A stretch of 40,462 nt of DNA from Gemmatimonadota bacterium (GCA_018660835.1 JABJJN010000088.1:1-40462), one strand, 5' to 3'; numbered from the stretch's first letter, positions 16,508 to 25,878 are shown. Numbers and translations: made by a program. The notes: generated by a model not told the origin, from the sequence alone.

Positions 16508-17497
16508 ATGAACAGACCACCCGGTGATTTCATTCGCGTATCTGAGGAGCGGTTGCTGGCTTTCGTCACCGAGGCCTTCGAGCGCTCAGGTTGTGATCAT
16601 GCTTCGATCATCGCGCGGCTGCTGGTCAACAGCGACCTGCGGGGTGTGCGCTCCCACGGAACGCAGAAGACCAGTGGTTGCTGCAAAGGCTTCGCCACCG
16701 GGACTCTCAATCCGACCCCGCAAATCGACGTCCTCCACGAGACACAGGCTTTGGTGGTACTCGACGGTGATGGCACTCTCGGTTACTTGCCAATGGTGCG
16801 CGCCGCGCAACGGGCGGTGGCCATGGCGCGCCAACAGGGGGTTGGTGTCGCCCTGGTGCGGCATATTGGGCACTACGGATCCGCCGGCCACTACACGCGT
16901 ATTTGCAGCGATGCGGGTTGCATTGGGTACTCCGTGCAGGGGTATCGTAATGAAGCGGTGCCTAAGTCACCCCCGGTGTATGCCGTCAATAGTGGCAATC
17001 CCCCTTATAGTTTTGCCTTCCCCGGCGATCAGGAACCAGCCATCGTCGTCGATGCGGGTGCTGCTTTCGACAGTCCCTATCCAGAGGTTGGCTTCGAGGA
17101 ACTTGCCCGCAGCTTTCCGTCTCCCTTCTTCAAGAGCATGGGTATGGTCGCCGCCTCGACTCTGATCGGCGGCGCCCTGACGGGCTTTACCTCATCCGTC
17201 AGCGATGCCGTCCAAGAGCGTTGGTCGGGGGCCGGCATGGGTGGTACGGTGATCGCCCTGGACCCGAATGTGGCCGGCGACGGTGCCGCGTTTTTCGCCG
17301 AGGTCGATCGCTACGTGCGGGACATTCGCGACGGACACTTGCCGCTGCCCGGTACGGACAGGGTACACCTGCCCGGGCATCTGGAGGCGGAGCGCATGGT
17401 CGAATACCGCAGGGAGGGTATTCCCTATGGCGAGCGCGAACAGGCAGGACTACGCGAGGTGGGTGACCGTTTGGGCTTGCCGCTGCCCTGGGAGTAA
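16508..17497 (+). CDS. Malate/L-lactate dehydrogenase family (Ldh2) oxidoreductase
   Basis: A 329-residue NAD(P)-dependent dehydrogenase of the Ldh2/MDH family, unrelated to classical lactate dehydrogenases. Diagnostic motifs are LLVNSDLRGVRSHGT near the N-terminus and RHIGHYGSAGHYTR in the middle, where family members have the NSxHFGAAGxY substrate-site signature. The usual substrates of this family are 2-keto/2-hydroxy acids such as lactate, malate, ureidoglycolate, 2,3-diketogulonate or sulfolactate. Which one applies cannot be read from the sequence. Length is normal. A GGAGCAG site precedes the ATG. It follows the propeller protein on the same strand. Confidence 0.8.
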   Translation: MNRPPGDFIRVSEERLLAFVTEAFERSGCDHASIIARLLVNSDLRGVRSHGTQKTSGCCKGFATGTLNPTPQIDVLHETQALVVLDGDGTLGYLPMVRAAQRAVAMARQQGVGVALVRHIGHYGSAGHYTRICSDAGCIGYSVQGYRNEAVPKSPPVYAVNSGNPPYSFAFPGDQEPAIVVDAGAAFDSPYPEVGFEELARSFPSPFFKSMGMVAASTLIGGALTGFTSSVSDAVQERWSGAGMGGTVIALDPNVAGDGAAFFAEVDRYVRDIRDGHLPLPGTDRVHLPGHLEAERMVEYRREGIPYGEREQAGLREVGDRLGLPLPWE

Positions 17498-17646
17498 TGA
17501 TGGGACGCGATATGACGAGTGAGTCCTAACGCAAGGCTTCCAGAGCCGCGAGGCGGCCTGATTACGTGCGGACGCAGGTGATGTAGGCGGCCGAACTTGA
17601 GCATCCGAGCACGCCGGCTCTCGCCTCTTCGCTTACTGCGTGCTGA

Positions 17647-17796
17647 TCATCGAACCGAGCGCAGATCGCAGGCATCGTCAACCATCAATAGGTCTGTCTG
17701 AGGATAGGGGAAGATCCCGCCACCAGCATCCATAGATTGGTCCGAAAAGCCTACTAGCACCGCAAGTGTCATCGCCGGTAGCATGATGCGTTTCAT
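17647..17796 (-). CDS. Small putative exported peptide
   Basis: A 49-residue minus-strand frame, MKRIMLPAMTLAVLVGFSDQ and onward, with an AGAAGG site about six bases upstream of the ATG. The N-terminus looks like a signal peptide (two basic residues, then a hydrophobic run). The rest is short and unrecognised. It lies 15 bases after the decayed hydrolase on the same strand and may itself be the leftover N-terminus of a lost exported protein. No other feature is seen in 17498-17646. Confidence 0.3.
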   Translation of the reverse strand: MKRIMLPAMTLAVLVGFSDQSMDAGGGIFPYPQTDLLMVDDACDLRSVR

Positions 17797-17811
17797 GTAG
17801 ACCTTCTATTC

Positions 17812-18320
17812 CTACGGTGAGAAGCCCGTGACAAATCGCCAGCCGTGTGCAGTTGTCTCGTCAGGAAGCCAACTTGCCTCTCGAATGCCCCCAGCGAAGG
17901 ACGGATACGAGTTGATGCAGCCATCCTGCAGATCTGCCAGCCAGCCGGAATGATCCGTGACGGGTTGCGGCTCTGCGTTCGTCCCCAACCGCTGTCGGAA
18001 CACCGCATTTACCCAGGGAATCGCAATCTTGTGGGCTTGGATCTGTTTCTCAGGAGATCGATGAGGGGTCTCTGGTTCGATCCCGAAGGTCCATGGTGCG
18101 CCAAGAGCTCTACCTCTTCTCCACAGTGCCTTGCTGTCTTCTACGCCAGCAGTCTCATCCGTTTCTCCGGCGAGGAAGAGAGCGGGGATCGTGGCAGCTG
18201 TCTCGATGTCCACCGTCAATTCACGCAAATGGGAGTGATACCGAACAAAGCCAATCGTCCTAGCTCGTCTTCAAAGTCGAACCGTTCGACATACTCAAAG
18301 TGTGCCACGAACCCATCGGA
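17812..18320 (-). pseudogene. Decayed alpha/beta-hydrolase C-terminal fragment
   Basis: An open minus-strand stretch ending at 17812 reads TIPALFLAGETDETAGVEDS, then ALWRRGRALGAPWTFGIEPE, TPHRSPE and IPWVNAVFRQRL. This is the strand-Asp-helix-His region of alpha/beta hydrolases: the Asp of GETDE and the His of TPH are the expected late members of the triad. Upstream the reading continues only after a frame change (GFVAHFEYVERFDFEDELGR). The N-terminal two thirds with the nucleophile Ser are missing, since the region 18321-18500 shows no coding sense. I take it as a truncated, frameshifted remnant. Confidence 0.6.
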
Positions 18321-18499
18321 TCGCCTGCCTCTGTCGTCCTGCTTTCAAAATACGCGACGCCATGGAACAGGGCACCTAAAGGGGATGACCGACTCGGCAC
18401 TGGACCTCAGGTCGGGTTTCTGGTCCATAGCTCGCCCATAACACACCCAATAACCACATGCAGAAGAAACCTGTCCTTGCCGCTGGTTTTTCCGCGGGC

Positions 18500-18527
18500 G
18501 CTGAAAATTCAGCAGACTGAAGGTCAG
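18500..18527. promoter_or_regulatory. Candidate activator sites upstream of the TonB receptor promoter
   Basis: Two short dyads, CTGAAAATTCAG (18501-18512) and CTGAAGGTCAG (18517-18527), lie roughly 47-73 bases before the -24 element of the sigma-54 promoter at 18573. Both have CTGA/TCAG arms. A sequence with the same arms and longer spacing (CTGATGGAATGTCAG, 25779-25793) lies ahead of the other sigma-54 promoter of this module. The variable spacing makes this weak evidence. Confidence 0.25.
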
Positions 18528-18572
18528 CACCGGAAGGCTGCGTCGGGCAAGTTACCCTCCGCAGCACGGGCG

Positions 18573-18588
18573 AGGCATGCCTCTTGCT
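18573..18588 (+). promoter_or_regulatory. Sigma-54 promoter of the TonB-dependent receptor gene
   Basis: AGGCATGCCTCTTGCT has GG-N10-GC spacing (GG 18574-18575, GC 18586-18587) and the strong TTGC -12 element. It departs from the consensus TGGCACG-N4-TTGCW at two invariant positions. The predicted start near 18599 leaves a short leader to the ATG at 18633. A sigma-54 activator is encoded two genes downstream. Confidence 0.65.
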
Positions 18589-18632
18589 ATTCAGCAGAGT
18601 GTCACGACCACCGCCTATCTGGGAAGGCCAAC

Positions 18633-21017
18633 ATGCGTAGTCACCTGCTGCCGATCTTCATCGGGGCACTAACCCTTCAGTTCACCGGCCCGGCCGTCGT
18701 GTCTGCAGCGGACATAACCGGTGTCGTCGTGGATGCTGCGTCAGACACCCCTCTGGCTGGGGTCATTGTGCAAGTGGAGGGCATGCCTTCAGGTACTACC
18801 ACCGACGGTGCTGGTCGTTTCACGGTACCCATCGGGCCGGCAGGGACTGTGCAACTGGGACTGAATCTGATCGGTTTCGACAAGCTGTTGCTGACGCCGA
18901 TCGAACTATCCGGCGCAGACGTCGACGTGGGAACGGTGAAGCTGTCGGCACGGGCCATTCGTCTGAGCGAGGTTGTGGTCACCCCTGGTCGCTACTCCAT
19001 CATGAGTAGTAGCCCGATCCGCGGCCAGACGATGGGGCGGCAGGAACTCGAGAACATGTCCTTCGCCGAGGACATCACGCGCGCCGTCTCCCGTCTGCCC
19101 GGCGTTGCCTCCACCGACTTCTCTTCAAAGTTCACCATACGCGGCGGCGAGGCCGACGAGGTGCTCATGTCACTGGACGGCATGGAGCTGTATGAGCCCT
19201 TCCACCAGCGCGATTTCGTCGGTGGTCTCTTCAGCATCGTCGACATCGAGACCATTCAGGGTATCGATCTGCTCACGGGTGGCTTCACAGCGGAGTATGG
19301 CAATCGGGAAAGTGGCGTTTTCAACATGACGACGAAGACGCCGACACAGCGCAACACCACCATCGGTGTCAGCGTCATGAATGTCCGGCTCTACACTGAG
19401 GGGACCCTGGCTGGCGGTGAGGGCAGCTACCTCATGTCTGCCCGACGCGGCGTGCTCGACAAGATCAAGCTCATGTCGGTGGTGGATGATGAGACGACGC
19501 ATTTCTTCCATGATGCCATGGCAAAAGTGGAAATGCCCGTCAACGACCGGCACCGGCTTTCCGCGCACGTGCTGCTATCGGGGGACAGGGCTGAGGTACG
19601 CGACGTCGAACCGGGTATCGCCCATGACATCCACAATACCAGCTACGACAACCTGTACGGGTGGCTCGCGCTGAAGTCGATCTACTCCGATGGCCTGTAT
19701 GCTCGGTCATTGCTATACGGCGGCGAGATCACCCACGACCGCAATGGTGACACGGCAAAGGACGAGTACACTGACAAGGTGACTTTCCAGCTCAGGGACA
19801 ACCGCAGCTACCGGTTCTTCGGTCTCAAGCAGGATTGGATCTGGGACGTGTCACCACATGTGTCGCTGAAGTCGGGCTTCGATCTGAAGCAGGTGAACGC
19901 CGAGTACGACTATGTCTTCAATCTGGATGACACGCGCACAAATTCAGCCGGTGTGGTGGGGCCCTTTCACAACAACAACGACATCCAGACCAAACCCTCT
20001 GGCCAGCAGACGGGGGTGTATTTGTCGACACGTTTCAATCCCTGGCCAGACCTGTATGTCGAAACCGGACTACGCAACGATCGGGCGACGTGGGCAGACG
20101 ACAATCTTTGGAGCCCGCGGCTGAGTGGGGCGTACAATCTGACACCCCGAACTGTACTGCGCGGTGGTTGGGGCAAATACTACCAGAGTCAGTTCATCAA
20201 CAACCTGGACGTGCATCATTCCGCCGCCGACTTCGATCCGGCGGAGTTGTCGACGCACTACGTCGTCGGACTGGAACACAACTTCGACTATGGCATCCAT
20301 GCCCGTGTCGAAGGTTACCGAAAACAAATCACACGCCTCAGTGACAGCTATCAGAATCTGCGCGATCCGTGGGAGGTCTTTCCTGAGGCACGCAACGACG
20401 ACGTATTGCTTCGCTACGATGGCGCAGAGACTGCCGGTGTGGAGTTGTTCCTGAAATACGATCAGGGCAAGAAGCTGTCGTGGTGGTTCAGTTATGCGCG
20501 CGCCAGGGCTGAGGAGCGGGTCGTCGACATCGAGTTTGACGGCCTGCTGGTGGAACAGACGGGCACACTGCGTCGCATCAACAACCAGGACCACACGGTC
20601 TACGCCGACGTGAACTATCGGCCCAACTCGCGTTGGCACATCAACTTGTCCTGGCAGTACTACACGGGCTGGCCGCTGACGACGTACGACTATGTGGCCA
20701 ACCGCCCGTACACCGAGGCACCGGCACCTGACTTGCACATGGCGGCAACACACAATCAGTTCCGTGGCGAAGACTATCCCGCCTACCATCGCATGGACAT
20801 CCGCGTCAACCGCGACATCCGTCTCGGCGATGCGACGCTGAAGGTCTATCTCCACATCATCAACGTCTACAACCGAGAAAATCTGCGGAAGTTCGATGTG
20901 GATTCAACTGACGACGACGTGCTCGTAGCGGATGGTCAGGGCAGCTACCAGTATTTTCGCGATGACACGACGTGGTTTGGCCGCATTCCCGTGCTCGGCG
21001 TGACCTATGACTTCTAG
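18633..21017 (+). CDS. TonB-dependent outer-membrane receptor with CarboxypepD_reg-like domain
   Basis: A 794-residue exported protein. A signal peptide (about residues 1-25, ending SAA) is followed by a carboxypeptidase-regulatory-like Ig domain (ITGVVVDAASDTPLAGVIVQ). Next comes a plug domain (SRLPGVASTDFSSKFTIRGG and DEVLMSLDGMELYEPFHQ). A 22-strand-type barrel ends in VTYDF with a terminal Phe. It should take up a bulky ligand across the outer membrane with TonB energy. No ligand can be read from the sequence. The start at 18633 follows GGGAAGG; the longer frame from 18300 has no homology and contains the promoter. It is transcribed toward the kinase gene 147 bases downstream and has a sigma-54 promoter of its own. 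Confidence 0.88.
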   Translation: MRSHLLPIFIGALTLQFTGPAVVSAADITGVVVDAASDTPLAGVIVQVEGMPSGTTTDGAGRFTVPIGPAGTVQLGLNLIGFDKLLLTPIELSGADVDVGTVKLSARAIRLSEVVVTPGRYSIMSSSPIRGQTMGRQELENMSFAEDITRAVSRLPGVASTDFSSKFTIRGGEADEVLMSLDGMELYEPFHQRDFVGGLFSIVDIETIQGIDLLTGGFTAEYGNRESGVFNMTTKTPTQRNTTIGVSVMNVRLYTEGTLAGGEGSYLMSARRGVLDKIKLMSVVDDETTHFFHDAMAKVEMPVNDRHRLSAHVLLSGDRAEVRDVEPGIAHDIHNTSYDNLYGWLALKSIYSDGLYARSLLYGGEITHDRNGDTAKDEYTDKVTFQLRDNRSYRFFGLKQDWIWDVSPHVSLKSGFDLKQVNAEYDYVFNLDDTRTNSAGVVGPFHNNNDIQTKPSGQQTGVYLSTRFNPWPDLYVETGLRNDRATWADDNLWSPRLSGAYNLTPRTVLRGGWGKYYQSQFINNLDVHHSAADFDPAELSTHYVVGLEHNFDYGIHARVEGYRKQITRLSDSYQNLRDPWEVFPEARNDDVLLRYDGAETAGVELFLKYDQGKKLSWWFSYARARAEERVVDIEFDGLLVEQTGTLRRINNQDHTVYADVNYRPNSRWHINLSWQYYTGWPLTTYDYVANRPYTEAPAPDLHMAATHNQFRGEDYPAYHRMDIRVNRDIRLGDATLKVYLHIINVYNRENLRKFDVDSTDDDVLVADGQGSYQYFRDDTTWFGRIPVLGVTYDF

Positions 21018-21093
21018 TGAAGTGGTATGATGCTGCCTGCCATCCGGCCCCCTCAGTTTCACAGCACGTTACAGCGGGCGACACCACGGCCAT

Positions 21094-21123
21094 TTGCCCT
21101 GGGCTAGGTCGACACCTGATAAT
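21094..21123 (+). promoter_or_regulatory. Possible sigma-70-type promoter before the second kinase
   Basis: TTGCCC and GATAAT are separated by 18 bases, 40 bases before the ATG of the kinase gene. This would give the kinase-regulator pair basal expression independent of sigma-54. Matches are moderate and no start-site evidence exists. Confidence 0.3.
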
Positions 21124-21164
21124 GGCTAGAGGTAGCTGTTACACGCCTCGCATAAATCATCCCT

Positions 21165-22622
21165 ATGCCAGATCTCACATCTCGCGGACCCTCGATCTTC
21201 GTCAAGCAGGTGGCTATCTACCTGCTGCTGATCCTGGCTGTTCTGGCGGTGATGGGCCGATTGTTCTTTTCGACGGCACGCGATCATCTCGAAGAGGAAG
21301 TCGGGCGCCGACTGGAGTATGTGGCACGGATCGCCGCCCGCTACACACCGGTCGAGCGACTTGTGCTGATTCGCGCCGACGATGATGAGGCGCGAATGGT
21401 CCTGCGTCTTGAGCAGAAACTCGATGAAATCCGTGAGGCGACGGGCATCTATCGCCTCTTTGTGTTCCGTCCCGACCGATCCGCTCTCCTCGACATCGAC
21501 CCGTCGATTCGCATTGGCTCTGTCTACGAGATTCCACAGCTTTCTGCCGATGATGAGGGGCAGCTTCATGCGGGCGTCGCCATTCATACTGTCGGCTACA
21601 CGACGACAGGGGGCGAACTGCGCATGTCGGCCTTCGCACCTATCACCGACGAGGAAGGCGACTTGATCGCTGTCGTGGGTGTCGAAGGCAGCACACGCGA
21701 ACTACAGATTGTCGAACAGATGCGCGATCGCCTCTACTGGATCGCTGCTGGATGCGCCGCGGCTGCCTTGCTTGTCGCGCTCTTTGCCGCCCGCAGTATC
21801 ACCGGCCCCATTCGCCACATTGCGGCGGTGGCGCAGCGATTGGGCGGTGGTGAGTATTCAGCCCGCACGAGTGTGCAGCGTCACGACGAAGTGGGGCAGT
21901 TGGCCCAGTCCGTCAATCACATGGCGGAGCAGATCAGTGATCGCGATGCGGCGTTGAAGGAGATGGCCGCCAGTGTTGCCCACGAGATCCGCAACCCACT
22001 CAACTCGATCCAGCTGCTGCTGGTCGTGCTTTCCGAAGACATCGCAGCAGGAAAAACCGATGACCACGAGGCGACCCTGCGTACTCTGCGCTACGAGGTG
22101 AACAAACTGAATCGGTTCGTCGACGAATTCCTGACGTATTCCAGACCGATGACGTTGATCGAAGATGATGTGGATGCTGGCGTGGTGGTGCAGAATGTGA
22201 TCGACATGGCCACTGGAGAGGCACAGCAGCGAGAGGTGAAGGTGACACAGGAAGTCTCTGCCGATCTACCCACGCTGCGAGTTGATCGTCAAAGGTTGGA
22301 ACAAAGCCTGCTGAACCTCGTCATCAATGCCGTACAGGCTGCCGGTAGCGGCGGTTTGGTCGAGGTGCGTGCACGGGCCACGGCAGACGGAGTCGAACTG
22401 GTGGTTGATGACACGGGGCAAGGAATCTCGCCTGAGGATCTGCCAAATCTCTTCAAGCCCTTTTTCACGACTCGTGCCGACGGCACCGGACTCGGGCTGG
22501 CCAATGCACAGAAAATCGCTGCCGAACATGGCGGCTACATTACCGGCACCAACCGAGAGCAAGGAGGTGCTCGCTTCACATTGCACCTGCCGAATTCCAA
22601 AAGCCGGGAGAGGACCAGCTGA
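21165..22622 (+). CDS. Membrane sensor histidine kinase of the envelope module
   Basis: A 485-residue kinase. An N-terminal membrane helix (VAIYLLLILAVLAVMGRLFF) and a second one (IAAGCAAAALLVALFAA) flank a periplasmic domain of about 145 residues that looks like a Cache-type sensor. HAMP, HisKA (VAHEIRNPLNSIQLLL, with phospho-accepting His) and HATPase (NLVINAVQAA, DDTGQGIS, GTGLGLANAQ) follow in order, with no PAS. Its stop codon overlaps the ATG of the regulator by one base (TGATG). It belongs to the NtrB/ZraS-like group that pairs with sigma-54 activators. The signal is unknown; the downstream outer-membrane genes suggest an envelope or nutrient cue. Confidence 0.88.
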   Translation: MPDLTSRGPSIFVKQVAIYLLLILAVLAVMGRLFFSTARDHLEEEVGRRLEYVARIAARYTPVERLVLIRADDDEARMVLRLEQKLDEIREATGIYRLFVFRPDRSALLDIDPSIRIGSVYEIPQLSADDEGQLHAGVAIHTVGYTTTGGELRMSAFAPITDEEGDLIAVVGVEGSTRELQIVEQMRDRLYWIAAGCAAAALLVALFAARSITGPIRHIAAVAQRLGGGEYSARTSVQRHDEVGQLAQSVNHMAEQISDRDAALKEMAASVAHEIRNPLNSIQLLLVVLSEDIAAGKTDDHEATLRTLRYEVNKLNRFVDEFLTYSRPMTLIEDDVDAGVVVQNVIDMATGEAQQREVKVTQEVSADLPTLRVDRQRLEQSLLNLVINAVQAAGSGGLVEVRARATADGVELVVDDTGQGISPEDLPNLFKPFFTTRADGTGLGLANAQKIAAEHGGYITGTNREQGGARFTLHLPNSKSRERTS

Positions 22623-24010
22623 TGGCTCGCATCCTGATCGCCGACGACAATCGTACGACCACCACCGCCCTGGCAACCCTCGTAGAGCGCTGGGGGCACA
22701 CAGCGCTGACTGCCTTTGACGGGCGCCAGGCGGTAGAGGTGATGGAGGACAAGGTGGTGGACGTGCTGGTGACGGACTTGAAGATGCCGGAACTCGATGG
22801 CATGCAGGTGCTTGAACAGGTACAACAGCGCTGGCCGGAGACGATTGTCATCGTCGTCACTGCCTTTGGTACGATCGAGTCTGCCGTGGATGCGATGCGT
22901 CTGGGCGCCTTCGACTATCTCACCAAACCTTACGACCACGACGAATTGCGGGCGAAGGTGGAGCGCGCCGTCGAGCAGCAACGTCTGTTGCAGCAGCTGG
23001 AGCGTATGAATGCGCGTCTGGCAGAATTCGAAAAAGATACGGGAGGTTTCGACGAGATTGTCGGCACCAGCGATGTCATGAAACAGGTGTACGAGCAGAT
23101 CGACAAGGTCGCAGAGACAGATTCAACCGTGCTGATTCTTGGCGAGAGTGGAACAGGCAAGGAACTGGTCGCCCGCGCCATCCATCGCCATAGCCTACGG
23201 GCTGAGACGGGTTTCGTCGCCGTTCACTGCGCCGCCTATGCCGAGAATCTGCTCGAAAGCGAACTGTTCGGTCATGAAAAGGGGGCCTTCACCGGTGCGA
23301 CGGCCCGCAAGATCGGCCGACTCGAACTGGCAGATGGCGGCACACTGCTGCTGGACGAGATCGGCGAGGTTTCGGCGGCCGTTCAGGTGAAACTGCTGCG
23401 GGTCCTGCAGGAACGTGAATTTGAACGCGTCGGTTCGACGCAGACGATCGGCTTCGACAGTCGAATCATTGCGGCGACGAACCGTGACCTCGAGCAGGCG
23501 ATCAACTCTGGGGAGTTCCGTCAGGATCTGTTCTATCGACTCAATGTCTTCACTCTGCAGTTGCCTTCTTTGCGTGAACGGCGTCAGGATATCACCGCGT
23601 TGGTCGGCGTCTTTCTTGAGCAACAGGCTCGAAAGAGAGGTCGAGACGGATTTGATATGCGTCCTGCCGCTCTGGCTGCATTGACCCACTACGACTGGCC
23701 GGGAAATATCCGCGAACTGCAGAATGTCATCGAACGCGCCACCATTCTGGCCAGTGATGGTGTGGTGGATGTCGAGCATCTTCCGGTGGGTGTCGCGGCG
23801 GGGAGCGGTGCGTTGGATTCCAGTACTGAGCAGATCGTATTGCCACAGGAGGATGTCGACTTCGATGAAGAGCTCGAGCGTTTCGAACGGCGCCTCATCC
23901 TGCATACGTATGAACGCTGTGGTCGCGTGAAGGCACAGGCGGCTCGCGCCCTGGGAATCGATCGAAACCGACTGCGCTATAAACTGCGCAAATACGGCAT
24001 TGATGACTGA
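22622..24010 (+). CDS. NtrC/ZraR-type sigma-54-dependent response regulator
   Basis: A 462-residue activator. The receiver domain has ILIADDN and the phospho-acceptor in VTDLKMPELDG. The AAA+ domain has GESGTGKE, the intact sigma-54 loop GAFTGA, GTLLLDEIGE, and the arginine-finger region. The Fis-type helix-turn-helix AARALGIDRNRLRYKLRKYG ends the protein. It overlaps the kinase gene by one base and the next gene by 8 bases, a clear four-gene operon. Sigma-54 promoters lie before the TonB receptor (18573) and the barrel gene at 25940, both flanking this operon, so they are its likely targets. It is distinct from the arsenic regulator at 5364-6770. Confidence 0.92.
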   Translation: MARILIADDNRTTTTALATLVERWGHTALTAFDGRQAVEVMEDKVVDVLVTDLKMPELDGMQVLEQVQQRWPETIVIVVTAFGTIESAVDAMRLGAFDYLTKPYDHDELRAKVERAVEQQRLLQQLERMNARLAEFEKDTGGFDEIVGTSDVMKQVYEQIDKVAETDSTVLILGESGTGKELVARAIHRHSLRAETGFVAVHCAAYAENLLESELFGHEKGAFTGATARKIGRLELADGGTLLLDEIGEVSAAVQVKLLRVLQEREFERVGSTQTIGFDSRIIAATNRDLEQAINSGEFRQDLFYRLNVFTLQLPSLRERRQDITALVGVFLEQQARKRGRDGFDMRPAALAALTHYDWPGNIRELQNVIERATILASDGVVDVEHLPVGVAAGSGALDSSTEQIVLPQEDVDFDEELERFERRLILHTYERCGRVKAQAARALGIDRNRLRYKLRKYGIDD

Positions 24011-24641
24011 ATTGCCGACTACGACGGGCACGGCTCCTGGCATGTGGCGTGTTTTTCGGCTGCTGTGTGCGTCGGTGCTCATGTTGCAGGCACCGCACAT
24101 GGTGCTTGCTCAGGTCTCTCCTGTCCCACAGGCGCAGACGGACCCCAGGTCGAAAGGCACCGTCTTGGCAGACACGACGGACAGTACCGCTGTCGATTCC
24201 GCTGTGGGCGTCGCTATGGATCCTCTTCAGCCCTGGCGCCAGTGGCCATCGATCGATCGCGCCGTCGAATTGGGCCGACTTGACGGCCCCACAGATATCC
24301 TGGAAAAGGGTGAGATCATCGCTGATCGACTCGATGACCTGCGTCGAGAGGATGCGATGCTCGATTCGCTGAAGCAGATATGGGAGGGCCGAGATCTTGC
24401 CCTGGCCGGCCAACTCGAAGTGCTGGAGGATCTCGCGGACCTGCAGCTGGGGGGTGACTTGCAACTGCAACAGCGGATTCAGACGGTCCGCGACAATGCC
24501 ACGGAGACACTGCGGTGGCGGGAGCGGATTGCTACCGCGACCAACCAGCTTGACTCTCGGATTACACGACTGCAGCTACGTGCTGACGAATACAAGCGCC
24601 GTGCGGATCAGTTGCGCCGGCTGGAGGAGGAAGCCCGATGA
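24003..24641 (+). CDS. Exported coiled-coil protein
   Basis: A 212-residue protein. After a possible signal peptide (WRVFRLLCASVLMLQAPHMVLA, about residues 14-35) and a low-complexity linker, residues about 90-212 are strongly helical with heptad-like Leu/Arg/Glu spacing (for example LRREDAMLDSLKQIWEGRDL). I do not recognise a family. It overlaps both neighbours: its ATG lies inside the regulator's last codons, and its TGA shares ATGA with the next gene. A periplasmic partner for the adjacent barrel protein or the kinase sensor domain is a fair guess. An internal ATG at 24042 could be the true start, giving a more typical signal peptide. Confidence 0.6.
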   Translation: MTELPTTTGTAPGMWRVFRLLCASVLMLQAPHMVLAQVSPVPQAQTDPRSKGTVLADTTDSTAVDSAVGVAMDPLQPWRQWPSIDRAVELGRLDGPTDILEKGEIIADRLDDLRREDAMLDSLKQIWEGRDLALAGQLEVLEDLADLQLGGDLQLQQRIQTVRDNATETLRWRERIATATNQLDSRITRLQLRADEYKRRADQLRRLEEEAR

Positions 24642-25759
24642 GGTGGTCTACATCCTTCTGGATGTCGGTTGCTCACACGGCGGTCACTATCGCTATCATG
24701 GCCATCTGTGTTGCATCTTCCGCAAGCGGCGCCCCCCCCTGGGATGTTCGCGCTGATGGTGAGATCTCTCTGAAGCGCAATTCGAATCTGCAACTCGTCG
24801 ACGACAACGCATTCGGGTCCAAGGACGACGAGCTGACCGAGGTCCACGGGAGTCTCAGCGCACGTGGACATCTGGCTGGTTGGCGTGTGGATTCGCAGGT
24901 GTCAGGGTTGGGCAATCTGCACCACACCCACAGTGGCGAAAACTGGTACTTCGCTCGCTCACGCCTTGGGCTGCAACGTGGTCTGGGTGCGGGCACGGCG
25001 GAGATCAGCAATGAGACGCGCTCCTATGCGTTGCCTGACAGGAATGAGTTCGATTTCCTGCGCAATGTGCTGCAGCTGTCCTATCGTCACTCGCTGGCTG
25101 AAGACCGTTGGCAACTGCGAGGTGGATATGCCAACATTCACACACGTTATCCGAATCGGAGTGTCTTCAACTACACGGTTCACGGCACGCTGTTGGAGAT
25201 ACGGCGACGATGGGGGTACGACCTGACGGGCTTCGCCCAAGTGGATATTCAGCGCTATGTGGGTAGCGCGACGCCATCGGAACTCGTCGCCTCGCCAAGA
25301 GACGGCCAACGATATGGTCTTCGCCTGGGGGGCGACGGTCTGTTTGCCGGACGTCATTCACTCAGCATCATCTACACCTTTCAGTCCGACGAAGCCGATC
25401 TGGGGGTAAAACGAATCGGCGATCCCGATAACCCGGAGAGTACGCAGGATATCGAAGCGGAGTTCGATCTCGACAAACACAAGGTTGCCATCCACTATGG
25501 CGTGCCATTGTCGAAGCGTTGGCTGTTTTCGAACTATACCGAATGGATCAAGAAGAATTTCGACAACGAAATCGACGTGGCAGATCCCTTCAGAGGCCGA
25601 CGTGACACGTTGCTCCTGTCGACCTTGCACCTACGCTACAAGCTCAACTCCACCTGGTCGGTGAAGCTGCGATATCTCTATCGCAGCAACGATGCCAATA
25701 TCGCGCGCTCTGACTACACGGCTCACCTGATTTCCATCGGGCTGCACTGGCAGCGTTGA
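24638..25759 (+). CDS. Predicted outer-membrane beta-barrel protein
   Basis: A 373-residue protein with a signal peptide (to about residue 32, ASSASGA) followed by repeated amphipathic strands rich in Tyr, Trp and Arg, such as GLRLGGDGLFAGRHSLSIIY and LLSTLHLRYKLNSTWSVKLR. Turns are charged and rich in Asp. This pattern is that of an outer-membrane barrel, about 16 strands by eye. It overlaps the coiled-coil gene by four bases (ATGA). No named family is recognised; it resembles unassigned beta-barrel proteins found beside two-component systems. The C-terminal residue is Arg after ISIGLHWQ, not the usual aromatic. Confidence 0.65.
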   Translation: MRWSTSFWMSVAHTAVTIAIMAICVASSASGAPPWDVRADGEISLKRNSNLQLVDDNAFGSKDDELTEVHGSLSARGHLAGWRVDSQVSGLGNLHHTHSGENWYFARSRLGLQRGLGAGTAEISNETRSYALPDRNEFDFLRNVLQLSYRHSLAEDRWQLRGGYANIHTRYPNRSVFNYTVHGTLLEIRRRWGYDLTGFAQVDIQRYVGSATPSELVASPRDGQRYGLRLGGDGLFAGRHSLSIIYTFQSDEADLGVKRIGDPDNPESTQDIEAEFDLDKHKVAIHYGVPLSKRWLFSNYTEWIKKNFDNEIDVADPFRGRRDTLLLSTLHLRYKLNSTWSVKLRYLYRSNDANIARSDYTAHLISIGLHWQR

Positions 25760-25778
25760 CTGAGGTTTCTCGCTGGGA

Positions 25779-25817
25779 CTGATGGAATGTCAGCGGCCGC
25801 TGGATTTCGAGCGCTCG
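25779..25817. promoter_or_regulatory. Cluster of palindromes upstream of the 25879 promoter
   Basis: Three dyads occur together: CTGATGGAATGTCAG (25779-25793), the perfect CAGCGGCCGCTG (25791-25802) and the perfect CGAGCGCTCG (25808-25817). They lie 60-100 bases before the -24 element, a plausible enhancer position for the local NtrC-type regulator. They could instead form the 3' end hairpin of the preceding transcript, though no T-run follows. Confidence 0.35.
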
Positions 25818-25878
25818 CCTCCCATCCACAACCCCTCTGCCACTGTATCTCAGCAGCCATTTGAGGGGCGTATCAGGA

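Noticed and set aside
17545..17557. GCCGC-GAG-GCGGC hairpin after the Ldh2-type gene as terminator
   Set aside because: The stem is five base pairs and no T-run follows.
20070..20855. 261-residue minus-strand open frame
   Set aside because: Antisense to the TonB receptor barrel; composition is that of a shadow frame.
23195..24100. 301-residue minus-strand open frame
   Set aside because: Antisense to the second NtrC-type regulator, whose domains account for the region.
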